Positions 11,715-21,976 of a stretch of 64,000 nucleotides of DNA are shown here, one piece after another. Every line of letters starts with the position of its first letter. The stretch's first letter is position 1. The translations under genes were made by a program, and so were the position numbers. Below the pieces are notes generated by a model that saw nothing but the letters and a program-made list of their open reading frames with translations, was not told the DNA's origin and made no database searches. Origin of the DNA: Myxocyprinus asiaticus (Eukaryota > Chordata > Actinopteri > Cypriniformes > Catostomidae); the NCBI RefSeq assembly GCF_019703515.2, contig NC_059362.1, positions 24,736,826 through 24,800,825 on the forward strand, given 5' to 3'.

Positions 11715-12110
11715 GAACCATCACGTGAGAGTAGCCTGGACCGAACTCCAGGCATGTTTCGCTGACAAAGAATGCTTGCAGGTCTCCTACCCTCTTGATT
11801 TAGGATCTGTAGACCCTGATGAACTACAGAGAGGTCCCATGAGGTAAACGAGGCGTGGTCTGGAGGGATTCAGCCACCTGGCACCTCTTAGGAAACTGAT
11901 GATCAGGTCGTGCTTCCCTAAGGACTTACCGTCGACTGCATTGGGGTGTGCTGCTATGGTGGCAACATACACCTTCAAGGTGGAAGGGGACAGCCTCCCT
12001 TCCAACCTCTCCTGCAAGAAGGAAAGCACCACTTAGCGAACAGGCGGCACTTAAAGGCATACAGGCACCTCGTAGAGGGGGCCCTAGCCTGAGTGATCAT
12101 GTCTACCACC
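11715..12110 (-). pseudogene. DIRS tyrosine recombinase, N-terminal part only
   Basis: Starting just after the RNase H stop, one frame (about 12108-12020) reads ITQARAPSTRCLYAFK, a core-binding-domain-like start. After a frameshift the next frame (12032-11787) reads VLSFLQERLEGRLSPSTLKV and ends in unrelated residues. At about 11795-11720 a third segment reads RVGDLQAF..SETCLEFGPGYSH, which resembles the box I region with its catalytic Arg. The His-Arg-Tyr part of the active site is absent. YR proteins insert DIRS elements by recombination without target duplications; this one is inactive. Confidence 0.65.
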
Positions 12111-13431
12111 GCAGGACCACCTGAGGGTGGAGTCTCCACTCTCCCCTGAGGGTAACCTGCCGTGACAGCGCGTCCGCTGTAGTGTTGAGGTTGCCCGGGA
12201 TGTGAGTGGCTCGCAGCGATTTGAAGTGCTGCTGACTCCAGAGGAGGAGACGGCGGGCAAGTTGTGACATACAATGAAAGCGCAGACCGCCTTGGCGGTT
12301 GACATATGCTACCGTTGCCGTGTTGTATGTCCGAACTAACAGGTGCTTGCCCTGGATCAATGGCTGAAACCTCCGCAGGGCGAGCAGAATTGCCATCAAC
12401 TCGAGGCATTTGATGTGCCAATGCAGTCGTGGGCCCGTCCACAGGCCGGCGGCTGCATGCCCATTGCAAACAGCGCCCCAGCCAGTTTTGGAGGCGTCTG
12501 TCGTGACCACAACGCGCCTGGAGACCAGATCTAGGGGAACATCTGCCCGTAGAAATGAGAGGTTGGTCCAAGGGTTGAAAAGATGGTGACAGACCGGCGT
12601 GATGACCACGTGATGTGTCCCGTGGCGCCATGCCCATCTCGGGACTCGAGTCTGAAGCCAGTGCTGAAGCGGTATCATATGCATCAACCCGAGCGGGGTG
12701 GCTACCGCTGAGGATGCCATATGCCCCAGGAGCCTCCGAAAAACTTTCAGCGGAACCGCTGTTTTCTGTTTGAACGCCTTCAAACAGGCCAGCACGGACT
12801 GGGCACACTCGTTCGTGAGGCGCGCTGTCAAAGAGACTGAGTCCAGCTCCAAACCGAGGAAAGAGATGCTCTGAACCGGGAGGAGCTTGCTCTTTTCCCA
12901 GTTGACCCGAAGCCCTAGTCGGCTGAGGTGTGAGGGCACCAAGTCCCTGTGTGCGCACAACATGTCCCGAGAGTGAGCTAGGATTAGCCAGTCATCGAGA
13001 TAGTTGAGAATGTGAATGCCCACCTCCCTTAATGGGGCAAGGGCTGCCTCTGCAACCTTCGTGAAGATGCGAGGAGACAGGGACAGGCCGAAAGGGAGGA
13101 CCTTGTACTGATAAGCTTGACCCTCGAATGCAAACTGTGGGAAGGGTCTGTGTCGAGGAAGGATCGAGACGTGGAAGTACGCGTCCTTCAGGTCTACCGC
13201 CACGAACCAATTTTGACGCCAGACGCTCGCCAGAATGCGTTTTTGCATCAGCATCTTGAACAGGAGTCTGTGTAAGGCCCGGTTCAGTACTCGCAGGTCC
13301 AAGATTGGCTGCAACCCACCGCCTTTTTTCGGTACGATGAAGTAGGGGCTGTAAAACCCCTTTTTCATCTCAGCTGGAGGGACAGGTTCTATCGCGCGCA
13401 TCCGTAGGAGGGTAGCGATCTCGGCGTGCAA
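12103..13431 (-). pseudogene. DIRS-type reverse transcriptase-RNase H
   Basis: A 442-codon open frame. RT motifs visible: SPYFIVPKKGGG and PILDLRVLN near residues 28-50, AVDLKDAYFHV near 77-87, LPFGLSLSP near 112-120, and the catalytic NYLDDWLI near 143-150. RNase H follows with VVTTDASKTGWGAVCNG near 309-325, an LLVRTYNTATVAY stretch near 366-378, and ADALSR near 420. In the third region a related copy in this window (45.0 kb) reads RTDNTATVA, so the catalytic-position Asp has become Tyr here. The frame is otherwise remarkably long and uninterrupted, but it has no proper start because the upstream pol is cut at 13440. The product would copy element RNA into DNA; this copy is not expected to be competent. 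Confidence 0.85.
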
Positions 13432-13440
13432 GGTAGCAGT

Positions 13441-13745
13441 GTTCCCTATCTGTCACTCACTCGACGTTGTGTTGATGTAGTGACACTATGGGTCACTCTT
13501 GGGAGCCTGAGACACCTCTGGTCTTTGATAAACGGCCAATGAAAATTGGCGAGTGGTATTTGCATGCCACTCCCCCGGACATATGGGTATAAAAGGAGCT
13601 GGTATGCAACCACTCATTCAGATTTTCTCTTTGGAGCCGAACGGTCATTCTCACTGAGCTGAATACTACTGTTCATTCACCTCTGCTGGATCTGACGGCG
13701 CATTTCAGCGGCTTCTCCCCCCCTCTGCACTGGTGCACTGCAGAG
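13441..13745 (+). promoter_or_regulatory. DIRS terminal repeat and leader with TATA-like box (left arm)
   Basis: The terminal sequence is followed by gtgacactatgggtcactct, catatgggtataaaaggagc (TATA-like box at about 13587), then the leader to gag. The same arrangement occurs at 16872-16560 (-), 47673-47370 (-) and 44230-44420 (+), so it is the conserved promoter end of this DIRS family. Confidence 0.55.
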
Positions 13746-13799
13746 AATGCCCCTGGGCGCTTCGGCAGAAATAAAAGAGTATATTTCTCTAAAAGAGAT

Positions 13800-15046
13800 A
13801 TGCTTTTCCGATTGTGTGTTATTCCTGGTTGCGCTCATTATTTCTCACCTTCTGACGGTCACGATCACTGTCTTTCGTGTCTGGGCACTGCTCACATTGG
13901 AGACAGCATTCATGGATGGTCATGTTCTCATTGCGAGAATATGTCCATGGCAATGTTGCGGTCGCGGCTCGCCTTCGTAAGAAAGCAAGCCACCCCAAAG
14001 GCTCCCCGCCTCGGTCCTTTTACACACGGGTATGAGGCCAGCGCGGCTAGCACTGGGGGCGATTTGGGGACCCCAATGGGACCGCCTCCACCGGGTATTC
14101 CCCGTGGACCTCCCATTCCCCAGCACGCTCGTCTGCCCCGATCGGGCTTCTGGATGAGTCCGCCGGCTCGTCTCACGGCGAGTTCGACCTCTAATTCGGA
14201 GCCCAAGAAAGTGATGAGCTCTCGAGCGCAGCATCGGAGAGCGGGCTCGTCCAGTCGGAAGCCTCAGCTGGGCTCCTCCCTTTAGGTTCAATTGCCCAGT
14301 CACAGGCTGACGTGGAGATGACGACATGCTTTCCTGGGCAGCCGCGAGCGTCGGCTAGAGTGGAACTCACTGCTCTTCCTTGAACCCTCGTGGCTCTGTG
14401 ATTGGTTCCTGGGCTCCTGGCGCCGCTCAAAGCCACGCCCCGCCCCTGTTCCTTTCTTCCCGGAAGTGCATGAAGAGCTGACAAGGTCGTTGGAGGCACT
14501 TTTAACTGCCTGGTCCCGATCTTTTCAGCTTCCCCGCCCTCACTACCCTCGATGGTGGGATGGCCAAGGGCTATTTGGCAATCCCCCGGTGGATAAAGGC
14601 ACTCACGGTGCACCTATGCCCGCAGAGTGCCGCCACCTGGCGCGGGTGCCCAAAGCCCCCGTTCAAGGCCTGTAGGTTTATGTTGTCTCTGACGGCCAAG
14701 GCCTATGGTGCCGCTGGACAAGCCGCCTCTGCCCTGCATGCCATGGCTTTCCTGCAAGTCCGCCAAGGTGCTAAAGGAACTGAACGAGGGTAGTTCCGCC
14801 CTGGGATTGATGCAGGAACTGTGCTCAGCAACCGACCTCACTCTCCGAGTGACGGAGGTCACGGCGCGGTCTCTCGGGCGGACGATGGCCACACTAGTGG
14901 TCCAGGAGCGCCACCTATGGCTCAACCTGGTCGAGATGGGTGAGGCCGACAAGACACGATTCCTTGCTGCCCCCATTTCCCAGGCGAGCCTATTCGGCGA
15001 CACCGTCAAGGACTTTGCCCAGCAGTTTTTGATGGTAGATCAGTAG
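13800..15046 (+). pseudogene. DIRS gag-like ORF1, left arm
   Basis: The N-terminal part (13800-14285) has a zinc-binding-like pattern, C-X4-C then H-X-HC-X2-C, within residues 6-27. The body continues in two further frames: MAKGYLAIPRW.. from 14560, then ..KELNEGSSALGLMQEL and MATLVVQERHLWLNLVEM from 14760-14950, so at least two frameshifts break it. The frame ends DFAQQFLMVDQ at 15046. In DIRS elements ORF1 is taken to be the particle protein; homologous text is found at 16422-15700 (-) and 46782-45982 (-). Confidence 0.7.
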
Positions 15047-15298
15047 ATGGATGCTAGCTGGCATTCCCTGCCCCAGCACGGCTCAAGATCCCGCACCCCG
15101 TCTACTCATCGCCAAGGGTGTCCCCCTGCAGGGACTGCACCGCCCCTTCGGCCCAGCCCCGGCGTGGAGCCCACCGCAGGAAGCAGACGCCACCCGTCTC
15201 GTGGCCGCCAAGAACCCGTGAAAGGCTTCAAAGTGCCCTTGAGATGGGCGACCCAGGGACAATGAAACCCGCTGCTCTGGAGCTGGTAAGCAGATCTC

Positions 15299-15649
15299 CA
15301 TCTTTTTGCTCCTGGCTCCTTGTGACCACCCCCGGAATAGCCTGGGATGGGGGAGGAAGAGGCCTGTCCTCGTAACCTGTGGAGACTGCCACATCAGGGG
15401 AGGCTGTGTGCCACAGCTGGGCGCTCAGGGGTGGGAAGACCACCGCTGGAGCACCAATCCTGCAAGGAAAAACCCGTGGACGGTAGTCGTGATGACGACC
15501 GTGCACACCGGGTATGTGACCCAGGGAGGAAGGAAACCGCTCTTTTGCTGAACTGTTGGGTACTGCAGCCACTTGGGAATGCGGTGAAATCAAACAAAAA
15601 GGCAACAAAAGATTTTCCACCCGACTCTCCACCGGGGGATGGAGTGGTC
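15299..15649. other. Loop between the inverted DIRS arms
   Basis: About 350 bases not repeated in the other arm. The minus strand stays open through it, continuing from the right-arm gag, so it may be the distal part of that gag; I cannot confirm this. Confidence 0.4.
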
Positions 15650-16422
15650 TTCTTACCAGCTCCAGGTGAGTGGGTTTCGTCATCCCTGGGTCGCCCGTCT
15701 CAGGGGCGCTTTGATGACCTCCATGGGTTCTTAGCGGCCGACTGTGAGATGGGTGGCGTCTGCTTCCTGCGGTGGGCTCTACGCTGGGGCCGGGCCGAAG
15801 GGGCAGGCTGTGGCAAAGCCGGTGCAGTCACCGCAGGGGGATGCCCTTGACGACGAGCAGACAGAATGCAGGATCTTGAGCCGCGCCGGGGCAGGATATG
15901 CCGGATACCCTCTGTCTGCTGCTTCACCGCCGAGAACTGCTGGGCAAAGTCCTCGATGGTGTCGCCGAATAGGCAAGCCTGGGAAATGGGGGCAACAAGG
16001 AACTGTCTCTTGTCAGCCTCACCCATCTTGACCAGGTTGAGCCAAAGGTGGTGCTCCTGGACCACTAATGTGGCCATCGTCCGCCCGAGAGACCGCGCCG
16101 TGACCTTCGTCGCTCAGAGAGTGAGGTCGGTCACCAAGCGCAGTTCCTGCATCAAATCTGGGGTGGAACTACCCTCGTGCCTGCAGTGCTAGCCGCGCTG
16201 GCCTCATACCCGTAGGTCGAAGGACCGAGGCGGGGAGCCGTTGGGGTGGCTTGCTTTCTTATGAAAGCAAGCCGTGACTGCAACGTTGCCATGGTTATGT
16301 TCTCGCAGTGAGAACATGAACATCCAGGAACGCTGCCTCCATGTGGGTCGCACCCAGACACGAAAGACAGCAATCATGACCATCCGAAGTTGAGAGATAA
16401 CGACCACAACCAGGAATAACAC
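15650..16422 (-). pseudogene. DIRS gag-like ORF1, right arm
   Basis: Minus-strand frames 16422-16152 and 16077-15700 repeat the left arm: ..SCSHCENITMATLQSRLAF.. then MATLVVQEHHLWLNLVKM.. and DFAQQFSAVKQQTEGI. The junction at about 16170-16190 (..agcactgcag, then gcacgagggt) shows a deletion of the central gag relative to the left arm. Frameshifts separate the pieces. Confidence 0.7.
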
Positions 16423-16881
16423 ACAACCGAAAAGGCATATTTAGAAAGACGCATCTTTAAAAAGACGTTCCGTGTGTGCCGCTCTTTTAGAGAAATATAC
16501 TCTTTCAGAGAAGTAAACTCTTTCAGAAAATGTATTCTCTTTTTTTCTGCCGAAGTGCCTGAAGCGTTCTCTGCAGTGCACCAGTGCAGAGGAGGGAGAA
16601 GCCACTGAAATGCGCCATCAGATCCAGCAGAGGTGAATGAACAGTAGAAATTCAGCTCAGTGAGCATGACCATTCGGCTCCGAAGAGAAAATCTGAATGA
16701 GTGGTTGCATACCAGCTCCTTTTATACCCATATGTCCGGGGGAGTTGCATGCAAATACCACTCGCCAATTTTCATTGGCCTTTTATCAAAGACCAGAGGT
16801 GTCTCGGGCTCCCAAGAGTGACCCCTAGTGTCACTACATTGACACAACGTCGAGTGAGTGACAGATAGGGAACTGTCTTTT

Positions 16882-17219
16882 TGTCACATCTGCACCCAGT
16901 TCTGCTCTCCACCAGCACAAGTCTTCTTCACCTGAATATTGACTCTCACTCCACACCTGTTCACTAACACGCTAATTACTCTCCCTGGCTATTTATACTC
17001 CACCCAGTCTGTGTATCTTTGCGAAGTCTTGCCAATCTCTTGTTGTTGTCATTTCTGAGCATTTGTTACCAGCCTGTATTCCTGTGGTTTACCCTGGCCT
17101 GTTTCCCTGGATTATTCTCTATTGCCTGCCGATTTGTATTTGTTTGAACTGTGTATTGCCTGCTTACCTGGTTATGACCCTTGCCTGACTCGACTACTCA
17201 TCTTATTAAAACTCTGCTA
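16882..17219 (+). repeat. Probable LTR/leader of the gypsy fragment
   Basis: About 340 non-coding bases with ggctatttatactccaccca (TATA-like) at 16987-17006 and a ttattaaaactctg stretch (polyA-signal-like) just before the gag start. A matching 3' LTR is not present in the window, so the boundary at 17219 is inferred. Confidence 0.4.
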
Positions 17220-18690
17220 ATGGATCTTACCTATGTGTCTAAGCATGATTCATCACAGAAGACTTCATCCACCATAGATCCAGCAGAGATTTCATCGATT
17301 CATGCGGCGTTAGCTTCTCAAGCCAGTCTACTCGATGATCATCACAGACAACTTGGTCAGCTTTCCACTGCCATGGAAGAGGTTTTAAGCAATCTGCACT
17401 CTTCTGCTAGCTCACAGAGGCAGTCAGCAATTCCGGTTTCACCTGCTGCATCCTCGCATCTGGAGACTTCACAAAGCCGCTCAAACTTCCGCTTTCCACA
17501 TCTCACTCTCCCACAGAAGTTCAGCGGTGCACCAGGTCAGTGTGATGGTTTTTTATTACAATGCAGGATCTACATGGCTCAGTTACCTCACATTTATCCC
17601 ATTAAGGAGGCTAAAGTAGCATTTATTACCTCATTGCTCACAGGCAGAGCTTTAGAGTGGGCCACTGCCATTTGGAATCGTAATGAGGAAATTCGTAGCT
17701 CAGTTGAACTGTTTATCTCCCAATTTACAAGTGTTTTTCAGCATCCAGTTGATGGCACAGATGTTGAGGATCGCATTATCCATACTGTGCAGGGAAAGTC
17801 TATGGCATGTACTCACTTTTCACACTTTGGCAACACAAACTGGATGGACTGATGCACCATTAAAGGCTATTTACCGCAATGGACTGAGTCACCCATTACA
17901 AGTGGAGATGGCTAGTCGTGGTGAGAACCTATCACTAGAACAGTTCATCTCTCTCTCCAATAAGTTGGATAATTTGAGATGCTCTCACTCTCCAGTTCCC
18001 CAGGTATTCAATATTCCTGTTACTCCTCCTGACTCTTTTTCTGAATCTATGCAACTGGGTTTTGCCAGACTGACGAGAGAGGAATGTCAACGACGCATTA
18101 CCATCCGGCTTTGCCTGTACTGTGTGGAGAATGGTCACTTTCTATCTTCCTGTCCTACTCGGCCACATAGATCACCGCAGCATGATTCAGTGAGTGATAT
18201 TCCTATTCATCCTATTGAGAACCATCATATGTTTGTGCCTGTGACTCTTAGCTCAGCCACTTGTAATATCACCATTGAAGCTCTCATTGACTCTGGAGTA
18301 GCTGGAAATTTTATTGATGCTCACCTTGTTGATATGTGCTCTCTCTTTCTGTTGTAGCTCTAGATGGGAGACCATTGCACTCTGGACCCATACAACAAGT
18401 CAAACAAGAACTCCCTTTACATGTGGGAGTCCTTCACCATGAAAATCTCCACTTTCTGATCACACAAGCACCCAACAACCCGGTGGTTCATGGCTATCCA
18501 TGGCTGGTCAAACACAACCCCAGGATTTCTTGGACTGATGGTGAGATTATAAAATGGGGATCCACATGCTTTGCATCTTGTATAAAGTCAGTTAACTCGG
18601 TACCTCTGAACGTTAATATGGTCACCACAGCTCCTTGCTCCAGGCCTTCCACGGCTCCTTGCTCCAGGCCATCTCACAGGGGAGCATGCC
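17220..18690 (+). pseudogene. Gypsy gag and aspartic protease, frameshifted
   Basis: The likely gag start is the ATG at 17220 (MDLTYVSKHD); the upstream ATG at 17181 lies in LTR-like sequence. Gag core at 17490-17780: FPHLTLPQKFSGAPGQCDGF, LLTGRALEWATAIWN. A frameshift near 17815 moves the reading to a second frame with APLKAIYRNGLSHPLQVEM, a CCHC knuckle (CLYCVENGHFLSSC at about 18111-18152) and the protease site ALIDSGVAGNFID at about 18280-18319, where Asp-Ser-Gly is intact. A further frameshift at about 18336 leads to the rest of the protease domain (VVHGYPWLVKHNPRISWTDG). Coding sequence ends near 18.69 kb. Confidence 0.75.
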
Positions 18691-18713
18691 CCTTAACCCC
18701 CCTAGATATAAGG

Positions 18714-18813
18714 TTTATTAGGCAGATTTCTGTGCGTACCCTCAGATTAAATCCTGCAGGCACCCCTGGCAAACTATACAGTTTGTTTTTTACTGAGAAC
18801 CGTTACACCCCTA
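18714..18813 (-). mobile_element. hAT-like terminus fragment
   Basis: On the minus strand it starts TAGGGGTGTAACGGTTCTCA, the same terminus type as the complete MITE at 52422-53030. Only about 100 bases remain, abutting the gypsy fragment on one side and a TA tract on the other. Confidence 0.5.
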
Positions 18814-18824
18814 ATATATATATA

Positions 18825-18971
18825 TACTGGCAGCCAAAAGTTTGGAATAATGTACAGATTTAGCTGTTTCAGAAGGATATTGGTACTTTAATTCACCAAA
18901 GTGGCATTCAACTAATCAAGTATAGTCAGGACATTACTGCTGTAAAAAACACTATTTGAAAAAATTCATTT

Positions 18972-18980
<9 letters not shown>
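18825..18980 (+). repeat. Duplicate of the left end of the Tc1 element at 20563
   Basis: Starts TACTGGCAGCCAAAAGTTTG and matches 20563-20718 almost perfectly (visible differences: tatag versus tattg near the middle and one A). It ends in a TA tract into which the next Tc1 element is inserted. Confidence 0.8.
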
Positions 18981-19001
<21 letters not shown>

Positions 19002-19002
<1 letters not shown>

Positions 19003-20480
19003 CTCAGCATAAAAAAAGAAACGTCCTCTCAATTTCAACTGCTTTTATTTTCAGCAAAACTTAACATGTGTAAATATTTGTATGAACATAAAAAGATTCA
19101 ACAACTAAGACATAAACTGAACAAGTTTCACAGACATGTGACTAACAGAAATGGAATAATGTGTCCCTGAACAAAGGGGGGGTCAAAATCAAAAGTAACA
19201 GTCAGTATCTGGTGTGGCCACCAGCTGCATTAAGTACTGCAGTGCATCTCCTCCTCATGGACTGCACCAGATTTGCCAGTTCTTGTTGGGAGATGTTACC
19301 CCACTCTTCCACCAAGGCACTTGCAAATTCCTGGACATTTCTGGGGGGAATGGCCCTAGCCCTCACCCTCTGATCCAACAGGCCCCAGACGTGCTCAATG
19401 GGATTGAGATTCGGGCTCTTCGCTGGCCATGGCAGAACACTGACATTCCTGTCTTGCAGGAAATCATGCACAGAATGAGCAGTATGGCTGGTGGCATTGT
19501 CATGCTGGAGGGTCATGTTAGGATGAGCCTGCAGGAAGGGTACCACATGAGGGAGGAGGATGACTTCCCTGTAATGCACAACGTTGAGATTGCCTACAAT
19601 GACAACAAGCTCTGTCCGATGATGCTGACACACCACCCCAGACCACGATGGACCCTCCACCTCCAAATTGATCCCGATCCAGAGTACAGGCCTCGGTGTA
19701 ATGCTCATTCCTTCGATAAATGCGAGTCCAACCATCACCCCTGGTAAGACAAGACCGTGACTCGTCAGTGAAGAGAACTTTTTGCCAGTCCTGTCTGGTC
19801 CAGCGAAGTTGGGTTTGTGCCCATAGGCAACGTTGTTGCCGGTGATGTCTGGTAAGGACCTAACTTACAACAGGTCTACAAGCCCTCAGTCCAGCCTCTC
19901 TCAGCCTACTGTGGACAGTCTGAGCACTGATTGAGGGGTTGTGTATTCCTGGTGCAACTTCGGCAGTTGTTGTTGCCATCCTGTTCCTGTCCTGCAGGTG
20001 TGATATTTGGATGTACCAATCCTGTGCAGGTGTTTTTACATGTGGTCTGCCACTGTGAGGACGATCAGCTGTCCCTCCTGTCTCCCTGTAGCGTTTCTTA
20101 GGTGTCTAACAGTATGAACATTGCAATTTATTGCCCTGGCCACATCTGCCGTCCTCATGCCTCCATGCAGCATGCCTAAGGCACATTCACGCAGATGAGC
20201 AGGGACCCTGGGCATCTTTCTTTTGGTGTTTTTCAGAGTCAGTAGAAAGGTATCTTTAGTGTCCTTAGTTTTTATAACTGCCTACTGTCTGTAAGCTGTT
20301 AGTGTCTTAACGACTGTTCCACAGGTGCATGTTCATTAATTGTTTATGGTTCATTGAACAAGCATGGAAAACATTGTTTAAACCCTTTACAATAAAGATC
20401 TGTGAAGTTATTTGTATTTTTACAAAATTATCTTTAAAATACAGTGTCCGGAAAAAGGGACATTTCTTTTTTTGCTGAGT
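19002..20480 (-). mobile_element. Tc1-like transposon with decayed transposase
   Basis: Terminal inverted repeats CTCAGCATAAAAAAAGAAAC (19003) and ..TTTCTTTTTTTGCTGAG (ending 20479), flanked by TA (19000-19001 and 20481-20482). Length about 1.48 kb, close to that of a full Tc1. The transposase lies on the minus strand. Confidence 0.85.
19202..20215 (-). pseudogene. Tc1-like transposase (DD34E)
   Basis: The start is MPRVPAHLRECALGMLHGG at 20215, followed by a helix-turn-helix-like DNA-binding region (ADVARAINCNVHTVRHL). Stops and shifts break the middle (first stop after ..VADHM). First catalytic Asp in FTDESRS at about 19779; second in LQHDNATSHTAHS and the Glu in SPNLNPIEHVWGLLD are in the open frame 19738-19202, which ends ..VLNAAGGHTRY, the usual Tc1 C-terminus. 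All three catalytic residues are legible, but the frame is broken at several sites. Confidence 0.8.
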
Positions 20481-20488
20481 TATATGTG

Positions 20489-20562
<74 letters not shown>
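20481..20562. repeat. (TA)n microsatellite
   Basis: An almost pure TA tract of about 80 bases joining two Tc1 elements. It yields an artefactual poly-Tyr/Ile frame. Confidence 0.95.
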
Positions 20563-20565
<3 letters not shown>

Positions 20566-21711
20566 TGGCAGCCAAAAGTTTGGAATAATGTACAGATTTA
20601 GCTGTTTCAGAAGGATATTGGTACTTTAATTCACCAAAGTGGCATTCAACTAATCAAGTATTGTCAGGACATTACTGCTGTAAAAAACACTATTTGAAAA
20701 AAATTCATTTAAATGTTTTTTTTATTTATTTTTTTTATCCCCATTTTTTATACATTCTCTGAAAAACCTAAATATCTTATGCAGTGTTGTCTCTAAAAAC
20801 AAGATCAGTCAAACTGATCTTGTTTTAAGTATTATTATATATGTTTACAGGAAAACAATACAAAAAATATTATCAAGAATAAGATTTTTGCCCTAATATC
20901 AAAGGTCTTACTAGAAAAAAAGAAATTATGATCTAACGTGAATTTTCTTGATAAAAAAATATGATCGTGCCTGGTAACGTGCACGTAAAATGGCTAGAAA
21001 TAGCATTTTAGCTTAGTGTAAAGCTGACCATTTACACAAGGTTTATTTCTATTTTTCTGCTCCAAACTTACTTCAAACTTACTTCTCTGTCTGCTCGTAT
21101 CAGTGTAATACATCATAAGAAAGTTTTTCACCGCTGTTCAAATGCACTTTGGATCGCATCATTTATATGTATAAATATTTTCCATCTTAAAGGACTAAAT
21201 ATTAAATGAAACAAATGACAATAAAATGCAAAGTAATATCTTCAGTAATCAAAATACTTTTTGAATGTAACTGTATTCTAATTACCAATGATTTAAATTG
21301 TAACTGTAGTGGAATACAGTTACTTATATTTTGTATTTTAAATACGTAATCCCGATACATGTATTCCATTACTCCTCAACCCTGCCGACAAGACATCCAC
21401 ATCTATGGCAAGTGCTACAGGAAGCGTGGGGTGAAATGTCACCTGAGTATCTGGACAAACTGACAGCTAGAATGCCAAGGATCTGCAAAGCTGTCATTGT
21501 TGCACTTGGAGGATTTTTGATGAGAACTCTTTGAAGTAGTTTAAGAAGTTTCATTTTTTTTTTTTTTTTCAAATTGTAAAAGTAAATTTTCATGTTATAA
21601 ATGTCCTGACTATACACTGTGATAAGTTGAATGCCACTTTGGTGAATAAAAGTACCAATTTCTTTCCATAAGAGCAAAATCTGTACATTATTCCCAAAAT
21701 TTGGAAGTGTA
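20563..21711 (+). mobile_element. Tc1-like transposon remnant with internal replacement
   Basis: The left end TACTGGCAGCCAAAAGTTTG and the right end ..cccaaaatttggaagtgta (21711) are inverted; similarity extends about 90 bases in (gaataatgtacagattt.., accaaagtggcattcaac). Only the transposase C-terminus is left. Bases about 20750-21385 are unrelated to Tc1: they look like another inserted AT-rich element ending at the ..attactcctcaaccctg motif. Confidence 0.75.
21383..21534 (+). pseudogene. Tc1-like transposase, C-terminal fragment
   Basis: Reads ..WGEMSPEYLDKLTARMPRIC then KAVIVALGG, the conserved Tc1 C-terminal region (..YL.KL..RMPR..KAVI.A.GG). The DDE core is missing. Confidence 0.7.
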
Positions 21712-21718
21712 TATATAT

Positions 21719-21941
21719 TAGGGGTGTGCAGCGAAGCCATTATCTGTATTCGTATCTGTATCTGTTCATATGACAAAATTATCTGTATCTGTCTCTGTAT
21801 TCGGATAGAACTGGGTGTGGGCGGGGCTTAAACCGGAAGTGCATCAAAACTAAAAGAAATGCCCATTTTTAAATGTTACTCTTACATTTATAGTTTCTAT
21901 TAATAAAATATGCCTTGTAAATGCCTTTTCATAATAATAGT

Positions 21942-21976
<35 letters not shown>

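Larger units (their letters stand above)
11715..13440 (-). mobile_element. DIRS-like retrotransposon, pol part (RT, RNase H, partial tyrosine recombinase)
   Basis: The minus strand encodes, in order, reverse transcriptase, RNase H and the beginning of a tyrosine recombinase. That order and the RT sequence type are those of DIRS1-like elements, which lack DDE integrase. The upstream side stops abruptly at 13440, where a DIRS terminus of the opposite orientation starts. The downstream side fades at about 11715 inside the recombinase. The gag expected for this copy may be the minus-strand arm at 15650-16872. Confidence 0.8.
13441..16872. repeat. Inverted pair of DIRS 5' ends (gag arms facing each other)
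   Basis: Both outer ends are DIRS termini: gttccctatctgtcactcac at 13441 and its complement ending at 16872. From the ends inward both strands carry the same TATA-containing leader (gggtataaaaggagctggta at about 13584 and, inverted, about 16730), then the gag start and the gag body, ending in ctggagctggtaag at about 15283 (+) and 15665 (-). The left arm is 13441-15298; the right arm is 15650-16872 and lacks roughly 0.7 kb of gag that the left arm keeps. A 0.35-kb non-repeated loop separates them. No RT or recombinase lies inside. Confidence 0.75.
16882..18713 (+). mobile_element. Ty3/gypsy-like element, 5' part (LTR-gag-protease)
   Basis: Begins TGTCACATCTGCACCCAGT directly after the DIRS terminus, runs through a non-coding LTR/leader, then gag and protease, and is cut at about 18.7 kb by a hAT-type end. 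RT, RNase H and integrase are missing. Confidence 0.65.

Noticed and set aside
11975..12958. 327-codon open frame on the minus strand
   Set aside because: It overlaps the DIRS RT-RNase H frame on the same strand in another phase; only its last about 40 codons carry meaning (start of the tyrosine recombinase). The rest is a shadow of the real frame.
19214..19747. 177-codon open frame on the plus strand
   Set aside because: It lies exactly antisense to the conserved Tc1 transposase frame, whose motifs are on the minus strand.
20444..20629. Frame rich in Tyr-Ile repeats (also 38175-38465 and 39690-39896)
   Set aside because: Direct translation of (TA)n microsatellites.
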